From an uncultured Eubacteriales bacterium (lineage in GTDB: Bacteria; Bacillota; Clostridia; Lachnospirales; Anaerotignaceae): 7,411 bases of DNA. The DNA lies in the NCBI GenBank assembly GCA_902406135.1, contig CABPCX010000088.1:1-7411 (forward strand), written 5' to 3'. The translations under genes were made by a program, and so were the position numbers. Position 1 is the stretch's first letter; each line of letters starts with the position of its first letter. Under the pieces are notes generated by a model. It was not told the DNA's origin. It made no database searches and saw only the letters and a list, made by a program, of their open reading frames with translations. Positions 1 through 5,724 of this stretch are shown here, in pieces.

Positions 1-148
1 CCTCAGGGCAGACCTTACGGTGGAGACTTTCTGTAAGTATGCAGGAGTGGAATTTAATAAATATAAGGTAAGATATAACAGGACGGAAATGTACCGCGTA
101 CTCGACGGAAAATTTGTTCCGCTTGATAAGGAAGTGGCGGAAGGATGA
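1..148 (+). CDS. 3' end of an upstream gene, possibly the DUF2344 (radical-SAM-linked) protein
   Basis: The open frame runs in from the left edge (codons from base 2) and ends at TGA 146-148, giving 48 visible C-terminal residues. The tail reads ...YNRTEMYRVLDGKFVPL..., and a short Arg-Thr-Glu strand followed by a 'DGKxVPL' hairpin is the kind of ending I associate with DUF2344 proteins. In Clostridia these commonly sit just upstream of RNase G. The identification rests mostly on that neighbourhood and is not secure. The stop codon overlaps the next gene's start as ATGA (145-148), which suggests translational coupling and one transcript with rng. No catalytic motif is visible in this fragment. 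Confidence 0.5.
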   Translation, partial: LRADLTVETFCKYAGVEFNKYKVRYNRTEMYRVLDGKFVPLDKEVAEG

Positions 149-1386
149 AAAGGATACTTGTGGATTCCGAGGAATACGGTACAAGGATAGGCATTGTAGA
201 AGACGGTGTTTTAGTTGAGCTTGTATATGAGCAGAAAAATTCAATGCCCATTGTAGGCAATATATACGCGGGAAAAATTATGAATGTCCTTCCCGGTATG
301 CAGGCGGCCTTTGTGGATATCGGCCAGGACAAAAATGCTTTTTTGTACTATGGGGATAATAAGGACGAAAAAGGCAACGTCATAAAACCAAAAAGCGGCA
401 GTGAAGTACTGGTGCAGGTTGAAAAGGCCGGCATAGGAAAAAAAGGCTCCGTACTTACAAGAAAAATATCCTTTCCCGGAAAGTTTATTGTGGTAATACC
501 CAATGACAGCAGGATAGGCATATCCAAGAAAATAACGGACCCAGAAGAAAGACAGAGAATAAAAAATGTTGTCAGAGAGGTACTTCCTGAAGGATACGGG
601 GTCATAGTCCGTACCGACGGAGAAGGAAAGAGCGACGAGACCTATAAAGAGGAAATAGAAAGACTTATAAAACGCAGTGAAGATGTTTTAAACAGGTCCA
701 AGTATGCCAAGGCGCCCGCTCTTTTATATACCGATGCCAACGGTGTTGTCAAAGTCGTAAGGGACTTTTTCCACAGGGATATAGATGAAATTGTGACCAA
801 CTCCACAGAGGACTATGAGCTTCTTAAAAAACTCTGTCAGGAGCTTGATATACCGGAAAGCAAAATAAAACTGCACGATGACGGTACTTCGTTATTCGGA
901 GCCTACTATGTTGAAGGCCAGGCAAAGGCCGCCTTCAATAAACAGGTATGGCTTAAAAGCGGAGGATTTCTTATAATCGAGCAGACAGAGGCCTGTGTGG
1001 TAATAGATGTAAACACGGGTAAATATACAGGCAAGGCGGATTTGGGAAAAACCATATTAAAGACCAATCTTGAAGCCGCCGAGGAAATTGCCCGCCAGCT
1101 GAGACTGCGCAACCTTAACGGAATGATAATCGTAGACTTTATAGATATGAAAAGCGAGCAGGACAGACAGGCTGTGCAGAAAAAACTGGAAGAAGCTGTG
1201 TCAAAGGACAGCCTACAGACCATAGTCGTAGGTATGACCGAGCTGGGACTTATGCAGCTTACCAGAAAGAAAAAAAGAGAATCTCTTATGCACCTTATGA
1301 CAAGGGCCTGTCCCTGCTGCGGAGGAAGCGGAAGAGTGCCCATATCAAAAGATATAAAGTCAGACGGGAATAACAATCTGTCTTGA
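145..1386 (+). CDS. rng: Ribonuclease G/E family endoribonuclease, short C-terminus
   Basis: This is a 413-residue single-strand-specific, 5'-end-sensing endoribonuclease of the RNase E/G family, which acts in mRNA decay and rRNA maturation. An S1-type RNA-binding region covers about residues 36-115 (GNIYAGKIMNVLPGMQAAF). The DNase I-like catalytic region carries VVIDVNTGKYTG, with D288 and N290, and IIVDFIDM, with D331. These match the magnesium-binding positions D303, N305 and D346 of E. coli RNase E. The zinc-link CPCC (C389, C392) is present. Only 21 residues follow C392, whereas E. coli RNase G (489 residues) has roughly 80, so the C-terminal small domain is missing. ATG 145 is favoured because it gives the usual MK-I-VD family N-terminus, though its Shine-Dalgarno site (GCGG/GGAAGG) sits very close, consistent with coupling through ATGA to the preceding gene. 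Family assignment is very sure. The choice between RNase G and RNase E in naming is conventional. Confidence 0.95.
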   Translation: MKRILVDSEEYGTRIGIVEDGVLVELVYEQKNSMPIVGNIYAGKIMNVLPGMQAAFVDIGQDKNAFLYYGDNKDEKGNVIKPKSGSEVLVQVEKAGIGKKGSVLTRKISFPGKFIVVIPNDSRIGISKKITDPEERQRIKNVVREVLPEGYGVIVRTDGEGKSDETYKEEIERLIKRSEDVLNRSKYAKAPALLYTDANGVVKVVRDFFHRDIDEIVTNSTEDYELLKKLCQELDIPESKIKLHDDGTSLFGAYYVEGQAKAAFNKQVWLKSGGFLIIEQTEACVVIDVNTGKYTGKADLGKTILKTNLEAAEEIARQLRLRNLNGMIIVDFIDMKSEQDRQAVQKKLEEAVSKDSLQTIVVGMTELGLMQLTRKKKRESLMHLMTRACPCCGGSGRVPISKDIKSDGNNNLS

Positions 1387-1411
1387 CATAAACTGCTGTT
1401 GGTTATACAAT
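1383..1411 (+). promoter_or_regulatory. Sigma-A promoter for rny, overlapping the rng stop codon
   Basis: TTGACA (1383-1388, perfect -35) is separated by exactly 17 bases from TACAAT (1406-1411, five of six matches to TATAAT). The TGA stop of rng lies inside the -35 hexamer. Transcription would begin near 1418, leaving a leader of about 95 bases before rny. The same nonamer, TTATACAAT, recurs at 1443-1451 with a weaker -35 (TTTTCA, 1424-1429, 16-base spacer), possibly a second start. No terminator is visible between rng and rny, so read-through from rng is also expected. Confidence 0.75.
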
Positions 1412-1499
1412 TAAATAGATGTGTTTTCACATTAAGTAGTTTTTATACAATCATTTATGCGCGTTTTTATCTAAATTTATGAACTTTGAAAATTAAACA

Positions 1500-1508
1500 G
1501 GGGGTGGT
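1500..1508 (+). promoter_or_regulatory. Shine-Dalgarno site of rny
   Basis: GGGGGTGGT can pair along its whole length with the 16S anti-Shine-Dalgarno sequence (the complement of GGAGGTGAT) if two G-U pairs are allowed. Its core, 1500-1504, lies 8 bases before an in-frame ATA at 1513. It overlaps the in-frame GTG at 1504 and lies downstream of the in-frame TTG at 1486, so it cannot serve either of those. It therefore decides in favour of the ATA. Confidence 0.6.
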
Positions 1509-1512
1509 TGCA

Positions 1513-3051
1513 ATAGAACCAATAACTATTATTGCTGCTGTAGTATGTTTAGTTCTTGGAGCTGTTATTGGTTTCTGCTATAGAAAACAAATTGCTGAAG
1601 CTAAAGTAGGTGTCGCTGAAAAAAGAGCGAATGACATAGTTGAAGATGCAAAGAAGGAAGCAGAAGCGAAGAAAAAAGAAATTCTTCTTGAGGCAAAAGA
1701 AGAAAGTATCAGAACAAAGAACGAACTTGAAAAAGAAGCAAGAGACAGAAGAAACGAGCTTGCAAGAACCGAAAGACGTCTTGTTCAGAAGGAAGAAACT
1801 CTTGACCGTAAGGCCGATGCCTACGAAAAGAAAGAGGAACAGATGACAAGAAAGATTGAGGAACTTGATAAACAGAAAGAAGAAGTGGAAAAAATCCATG
1901 AAAAACAGCTTCTTGAGCTTGAAAGAATTTCAGGTTTTACATCTGAAGAAGCTAAAAATTATCTTCTTGCAATGGTAGAAAATGACGTTAAGCATGAGTC
2001 CATCATAATGATAAAAGAGGCAGAAGCAAAGGCTAAGCATGAGGCTGACCGTAAGAGCCGTGATATCATTGCCAATGCCATTCAGCGCTGTGCCGTAGAC
2101 CATGTTGCGGAAACAACGGTTTCTGTTGTCCAGCTTCCTAATGATGAGATGAAAGGCCGTATTATCGGTCGTGAAGGAAGAAATATCCGCGCCCTTGAAA
2201 CACTTACCGGAATCGATCTTATTATCGACGATACTCCGGAAGCGGTTATTCTTTCGGGATTTGATCCCATAAGAAGGGAGATTGCAAGAATCGCCCTTGA
2301 AAAACTTATTGTTGACGGTCGTGTTCATCCGTCAAGAATTGAGGAAATGGTTGAAAAAGCCAAAAAAGAAGTTGAGGTTATCATAAGAGACGAAGGTGAG
2401 GCTGCTACACTTGAGACAGGTGTAAACGGACTCCATCCTGAACTTATGCGTCTCCTCGGTAAACTTAAATACAGAACCAGTTACGGACAGAATGTTCTTA
2501 AACATTCTATCGAGGTGGCTCAGCTCACAGGTCTTATGGCTGCTGAACTTGGTGTGGACGTTACCATTGCCAAGAGAGCCGGACTTCTCCACGATATAGG
2601 AAAGAGCGTTGACCACGAAATGGAAGGTTCACATGTAAGCATAGGTGTCGGGCTGTGCAGAAAATATAAGGAATCTTCAATTGTAATAAATGCTGTTGAG
2701 GCTCACCATGGCGACGTGGAGCCCCAGAGTATAATAGCTGTACTTGTTCAGGCTGCGGATGCTATTTCAGCCGCAAGACCCGGTGCAAGACGTGAAACAC
2801 TGGAATCTTATGTTAAGAGACTTCAGAAGCTCGAAGAAATCGCCGACGGATTCAAAGGCGTTGAAAAATCCTTTGCTATCCAGGCCGGAAGAGAGCTTCG
2901 TATTATGGTTATACCTGAGGATATCAACGATGAAGGACTTACTCTTCTTGCAAGAGAAATAGCAAAGAAGATTGAGGACGAACTTGAATATCCTGGACAG
3001 ATAAAAGTTAATCTTATCAGGGAAACTAGAGCAACAGAATATGCTAAATGA
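1513..3051 (+). CDS. rny: Ribonuclease Y (membrane-anchored mRNA-decay endonuclease)
   Basis: RNase Y starts decay of many mRNAs in Firmicutes and is tethered to the inner face of the membrane. Counted from ATA 1513 the protein has 512 residues (B. subtilis RNase Y has 520). In order: an N-terminal transmembrane helix (about residues 4-22), a highly charged Lys/Glu coiled coil (about 25-145), a KH RNA-binding domain with the loop GREG (219-222) in [15 protein letters not shown], and an HD phosphohydrolase domain with H331, the H360-D361 pair ([12 protein letters not shown]) and D416 (QAADAIS). The start is unusual. The only good ribosome site places initiation at ATA, and the N-terminus from there (EPITII...RKQIAEAK) lines up with B. 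subtilis MTPIMM...RKTIAEAK to within one residue. In-frame TTG 1486 and GTG 1504 would add 9 or 3 residues but lack a Shine-Dalgarno site. The gene has its own promoter and terminator. Identity is very sure; the start is not. Confidence 0.96.
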   Translation: MEPITIIAAVVCLVLGAVIGFCYRKQIAEAKVGVAEKRANDIVEDAKKEAEAKKKEILLEAKEESIRTKNELEKEARDRRNELARTERRLVQKEETLDRKADAYEKKEEQMTRKIEELDKQKEEVEKIHEKQLLELERISGFTSEEAKNYLLAMVENDVKHESIIMIKEAEAKAKHEADRKSRDIIANAIQRCAVDHVAETTVSVVQLPNDEMKGRIIGREGRNIRALETLTGIDLIIDDTPEAVILSGFDPIRREIARIALEKLIVDGRVHPSRIEEMVEKAKKEVEVIIRDEGEAATLETGVNGLHPELMRLLGKLKYRTSYGQNVLKHSIEVAQLTGLMAAELGVDVTIAKRAGLLHDIGKSVDHEMEGSHVSIGVGLCRKYKESSIVINAVEAHHGDVEPQSIIAVLVQAADAISAARPGARRETLESYVKRLQKLEEIADGFKGVEKSFAIQAGRELRIMVIPEDINDEGLTLLAREIAKKIEDELEYPGQIKVNLIRETRATEYAK

Positions 3052-3064
3052 TTGAGAAAAGAAC

Positions 3065-3095
3065 GGCGTATCCCAAAAAGGGATACGCCTTTTTT
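3065..3095 (+). terminator. Rho-independent terminator of rny
   Basis: A perfect 10-base-pair stem, GGCGTATCCC (3065-3074) with GGGATACGCC (3080-3089), closes an AAAAA loop and is followed directly by six T (3090-3095). It begins 14 bases after the rny stop. On the opposite strand the tract after the stem is only GTTCTTTTC, so it should act mainly on plus-strand transcription. Confidence 0.93.
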
Positions 3096-3146
3096 GTTGC
3101 TTAAAAATATGTAAAGACAAGAAATTAAAGCTTTCTTTTATCATTA

Positions 3147-3180
3147 ATAAAAGCACCGCCGAAACTTTTGACGGCGGTGC
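3147..3180 (-). terminator. Rho-independent terminator of the DUF1540 gene
   Basis: Read on the minus strand, GCACCGCCG (3180-3172) pairs perfectly with CGGCGGTGC (3161-3153) across a 10-base loop, and TTTTATT follows. The stem lies about 45 bases beyond the minus-strand stop at 3226. It faces the rny terminator, so the convergent transcripts end before meeting. A small additional hairpin (CTGCC 3188-3192 with GGCAG 3198-3202) lies between the stop codon and this terminator. Confidence 0.9.
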
Positions 3181-3225
3181 AGGGTTTCTGCCCTATAGGC
3201 AGCACTGGTTTAGAGAGCGAAGTTC

Positions 3226-3387
3226 TTAGAGAGCTTCAAAACTCATACAGTCTGTCTGGCATTTTTCTGTTGCATTGGCAACGTTTTCACCGATAACGAT
3301 GTCGGTAAGTGTGCAGTGTTTGTCCTTGTCATGATGACGGCAAGATTTAACTGTGCATTTTACTTCCTGAGATTTAGGTCTGTTCAT
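3226..3387 (-). CDS. DUF1540 Cys-rich small protein
   Basis: This 53-residue cytoplasmic-looking protein has five cysteines (C11, C16, C25, C43, C47) in the pattern VKCTVKSCRHHDKDKHC...TDIVIGENVANATEKCQTDC. That matches DUF1540: two Cys five apart, a third after a polar/His segment, an 'I-V-G--A' strand, and a terminal Cys pair ending in -F. Clustered Cys plus H18, H19 and H24 suggest metal binding, probably zinc, but no function is established for the family and none is claimed here. The start ATG 3387-3385 is set by AGGAGA (3401-3396) with about 9 bases of spacing. An ATG three codons upstream overlaps that site and is unlikely. No signal peptide or membrane segment is present. The gene is single, has its own terminator, and is divergent from the dipeptidase gene. 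Confidence 0.88.
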   Translation of the reverse strand: MNRPKSQEVKCTVKSCRHHDKDKHCTLTDIVIGENVANATEKCQTDCMSFEAL

Positions 3388-3389
3388 TG

Positions 3390-3418
3390 TTAACATCTCC
3401 TGATTTTTATTATATAAT
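3390..3418 (+). promoter_or_regulatory. Promoter of the dipeptidase gene
   Basis: TTAACA (3390-3395, five of six consensus bases) and TATAAT (3413-3418, perfect) are separated by 17 bases. The start of transcription would be near 3425, leaving a leader of about 88 bases before the TTG start at 3513. The element overlaps the ribosome binding site and 5' leader of the minus-strand DUF1540 gene, so polymerase binding here could interfere with that gene. Confidence 0.7.
3409..3414 (-). promoter_or_regulatory. Minus-strand -10 element for the DUF1540 gene
   Basis: On the minus strand 3414-3409 reads TATAAT, a perfect -10 placed to start transcription near 3402, just before the DUF1540 ribosome site. 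It is half of the 10-base palindrome ATTATATAAT (3409-3418), whose other half is the -10 of the divergent dipeptidase promoter. No convincing -35 is found 16-18 bases upstream (the hexamers there are CCACCG, GCCACC and AGCCAC). Confidence 0.5.
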
Positions 3419-3428
3419 GAGCTTGTAT

Positions 3429-3469
3429 AGCGGTGGCTTAAGCTCAAATGTAGTATGCTCCGCTTTTTT
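3429..3469 (+). promoter_or_regulatory. Possible attenuator hairpin in the dipeptidase leader
   Basis: AGCGG (3429-3433) can pair with CCGCT (3460-3464), and AGC (3441-3443) can stack inside it with GCT (3457-3459), leaving a 7-base bulge on one side. A run of six T (3464-3469) follows directly. The layout resembles a weak intrinsic terminator about 40 bases into the transcript, but the stem is short and interrupted. It matches no riboswitch class I recognise. Confidence 0.25.
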
Positions 3470-3512
3470 AATAATATACTTAAATCAGAAAAAATTTTCG
3501 GAGTTGATTTTT

Positions 3513-4439
3513 TTGAATACATTTGCCGACTGGCACTGCGACACAGCATCATATATTTTGGAAAATAAAAGAAGCATTTTTGATTCTGACGGACATATAA
3601 ATCTGAAAAAACTGGAAAAATATGATTCGCCAATACAAGTCTTTGCCATATGGCTCAGAAAGGAATACTATAAAAATGCCTTTAAGAAGACCATGGAAAC
3701 GGCGAGATACTTTGAAAAAGAGGCAGAGCTTTATGCCGATAAAATGAAAATTATAAGAAACATAAAGGATATAGAAGAAAATAAAGGAAAACTCAGCGCC
3801 ATGCTGTCCATTGAAGGCTGTGAAGCCCTGGAGGGAGACTTGGACAAACTTTATTCCCTTTATGATGCGGGCATAAGGCTTGCAACCCTTACTTGGAATT
3901 ATAAAAACTGTGTAGCAACGGGCGTTATGGAAAGGGATTTAGGCGGAGGCCTTACTGATTTTGGGAAAACGGCGGTTAAGGAAATGGAGAGACTGGGCAT
4001 AATAGTTGATGTTTCCCATCTTTCCGATGAGGGATTTTACGATGTGGCTGAAAATACCGAAAAGCCGTTTATAGCCAGCCATTCCAACTGCAGAAGCATC
4101 TGCTCTTTCCCCAGAAACCTGACCGATGACCAGCTCAAAATAATAGGCGAAAGAAAGGGAATAGCAGGACTTAATTTATGTGTGGATTTTTTAAGTGACA
4201 GCGGAAAAGCAGGAATAGATGATATACTTAAGCATACGGAACATATGTTAAATATATGCGGTGAGGACTGTATATGTCTTGGATGCGATTTTGACGGTAT
4301 ACCAATTGCTCCCGACGGAGTGGAGGACGTATCAAAAATAGACGCTCTTCTTGATGCAGTGGAGGCTGAATTTGGTAAAAAGACGGCTAAAAAGATAGCA
4401 AAAGACAACTTTATGCGGATTATAGGGGAACTCTTGTAA
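3513..4439 (+). CDS. Membrane dipeptidase family (peptidase M19) metallopeptidase
   Basis: This 308-residue zinc dipeptidase belongs to the renal/microsomal dipeptidase family (M19, amidohydrolase fold), whose members hydrolyse dipeptides, including some with a D-residue. Conserved metal and active-site positions appear in order: H8 and D10 in DWHCDT, the bridging glutamate E101 in SIEG, H169 in VDVSHLS, H190 in IASHSN, and D259/D261 in LGCDFDG. No signal peptide or membrane helix is seen, so a cytoplasmic enzyme is inferred despite the family name. The start is taken as TTG 3513 because CGGAG (3499-3503) lies 9 bases upstream and the family begins almost at the HCDT motif. The open frame extends further upstream (ATG 3387 and 3417), but those codons lie in the promoter before the inferred transcription start. 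Substrate is not predictable from sequence. It has its own promoter and no clear terminator before aspB. Confidence 0.92.
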   Translation: MNTFADWHCDTASYILENKRSIFDSDGHINLKKLEKYDSPIQVFAIWLRKEYYKNAFKKTMETARYFEKEAELYADKMKIIRNIKDIEENKGKLSAMLSIEGCEALEGDLDKLYSLYDAGIRLATLTWNYKNCVATGVMERDLGGGLTDFGKTAVKEMERLGIIVDVSHLSDEGFYDVAENTEKPFIASHSNCRSICSFPRNLTDDQLKIIGERKGIAGLNLCVDFLSDSGKAGIDDILKHTEHMLNICGEDCICLGCDFDGIPIAPDGVEDVSKIDALLDAVEAEFGKKTAKKIAKDNFMRIIGELL

Positions 4440-4446
4440 TTACTGC

Positions 4447-4475
4447 TTGCATTTGTAATGGCAATAGTATAAAAT
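4447..4475 (+). promoter_or_regulatory. Candidate promoter of the aspB-asnS-nudF operon
   Basis: TTGCAT (4447-4452) and TAAAAT (4470-4475, five of six) are 17 bases apart in the gap after the dipeptidase gene. The -35 has only the TTG half. Transcription would start near 4482, giving a short leader of about 25 bases with the ribosome site AGAGGAGG (4492-4499). Because no terminator separates the dipeptidase gene from aspB, read-through may also contribute. Confidence 0.45.
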
Positions 4476-4506
4476 TTATCCAGTGAAATATAGAGGAGGA
4501 ACAAAA

Positions 4507-5703
4507 ATGAATTTATCCGAAAAGGCGCTTGGAATTAAGCCGTCATCTACTTTGTCCATTACAGAAAAGGCAGGACTGCTTAGAAAGGAAGGAAAGAACG
4601 TAATCAGCTTCAGTATAGGTGAGCCTGATTTCGATACACCCGAACATATCAAAAAAGCAGCAATCGATGCCATAAACGAAGGATTTACAAGATATACGGC
4701 AGCAGCAGGAATTGTTGAACTCAGACAGGCTGTAGCCGATAAGCTTAAAAAAGATAATGGTCTTGACTATGACTATACACAGATAGTTATAAGCAACGGA
4801 GCAAAGCATTCACTTATTAATGCCCTTATGGCAGTACTGAACCCCGGAGATGAGGTAATAATACCTGCACCCTACTGGCTCAGTTATGCAGAAATGGTAA
4901 GAATTGCGGGAGGAACACCCGTTATAGTATACACAAAACAGGAAGAAAACTTCGCTCTTACAAGGGAAGTACTTGAAAGCGGATATTCAGATAAGACAAA
5001 GGCAATTATTATAACAACACCCAGCAACCCTACAGGTATGGTAATGGCTGAGGATGAGCTCAGAAAGATAGCTGACTTTGCCGTTGAAAAGGATATAATA
5101 GTAATTGCCGACGAAATATATGAAAAGCTCATATATTCAGAGGATAAGAAGCATATAAGCATTGCTTCTTTCGGAAAAGAAATTTATGACAGAACAATAA
5201 CTGTAAACGGCGTATCAAAAAGCTATGCTATGACAGGATGGAGAATAGGATATACTGCTGCTCCACTTAAGATAGCAAAACTTATGTCAAGTATGCAGTC
5301 ACATATGACATCAAACCCCAACTCAATAGCTCAGAAAGCAGCCCTTGCGGCAATTGCAGGACCTCAGGACTGTGTTGAGGAAATGAGAGTACAGTTTGAA
5401 AAACGCCGTGACTATATTTATGACAGAGCGGTAAAAATGCCATATATCAGCACATTAAAACCTGAAGGTGCATTCTACCTGTTCATAGATTTTTCAGGAA
5501 CATACGGAAAAACATATAAAGGAATCAAACTTGAGAGTGCAGCTCAGATAGGAGCCCTTCTCCTTGATGAAAAACTTATTGCGGTTGTTCCCTGCGCAGA
5601 CTTTGGAATGCCCGACCACATAAGATTCTCATACGCAACATCAATTGAAAACATCAAGGCAGGAATGGACAGACTCGAAGAATTCCTTTCAGAGGTTAAA
5701 TAA
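4507..5703 (+). CDS. aspB: Aspartate aminotransferase, class I (subgroup Ib)
   Basis: This 398-residue PLP enzyme interconverts aspartate plus 2-oxoglutarate with oxaloacetate plus glutamate in the cytoplasm. Visible family features are GEPDFDTPEHI (38-48), PYW (122-124), N174 in PSNPTG, D202 and Y205 in ADEIYEK, the PLP lysine K238 in NGVSKSYAMTGWRIGY, R246 for the cofactor phosphate, and R373 (HIRFSYA) for the substrate alpha-carboxylate. K100 in SNGAK aligns with K101 of the Thermus thermophilus enzyme, which recognises the aspartate side chain. This supports aspartate over aromatic or branched substrates. Length is normal for the group. ATG 4507 follows AGAGGAGG by 7 bases; an upstream in-frame ATG (4483) has no ribosome site. 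asnS follows after 21 bases, the same order as aspB-asnS in B. subtilis. Substrate preference (Asp only, or also other acceptors) remains inferred. Confidence 0.94.
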   Translation: MNLSEKALGIKPSSTLSITEKAGLLRKEGKNVISFSIGEPDFDTPEHIKKAAIDAINEGFTRYTAAAGIVELRQAVADKLKKDNGLDYDYTQIVISNGAKHSLINALMAVLNPGDEVIIPAPYWLSYAEMVRIAGGTPVIVYTKQEENFALTREVLESGYSDKTKAIIITTPSNPTGMVMAEDELRKIADFAVEKDIIVIADEIYEKLIYSEDKKHISIASFGKEIYDRTITVNGVSKSYAMTGWRIGYTAAPLKIAKLMSSMQSHMTSNPNSIAQKAALAAIAGPQDCVEEMRVQFEKRRDYIYDRAVKMPYISTLKPEGAFYLFIDFSGTYGKTYKGIKLESAAQIGALLLDEKLIAVVPCADFGMPDHIRFSYATSIENIKAGMDRLEEFLSEVK

Positions 5704-5724
5704 TTAAATTGGAGGCATTTTCTT

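Noticed and set aside
906..1430. Minus-strand frame of 174 codons opposite the 3' half of rng
   Set aside because: It lies antisense to the well-conserved RNase G catalytic region, its protein has no recognisable motif, and no ribosome site precedes its start.
1640..1846. A 68-residue plus-strand frame inside rny rich in Lys and Arg
   Set aside because: It is the shifted frame of the AAG/GAA-rich coiled-coil region of RNase Y, has no ribosome site, and matches no family I recognise.
3387..3512. Longer N-terminus for the dipeptidase starting at ATG 3387 or 3417
   Set aside because: Both ATGs lie within or before the promoter at 3390-3418, so they precede the inferred transcription start. The added residues are not family-like, and the CGGAG site points to TTG 3513.
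3388..3633. Upstream extension of the minus-strand DUF1540 frame to 135 residues
   Set aside because: The extension runs antisense through the dipeptidase start. The DUF1540 pattern begins only near residue 9 of the short form, and AGGAGA directly precedes ATG 3387.
4434..4459. Direct repeat TTGTAAT (4434-4440 and 4453-4459) as an operator before aspB
   Set aside because: Seven AT-rich bases twice in this composition is not significant, and one copy overlaps the dipeptidase stop codon. No known regulator site is matched.
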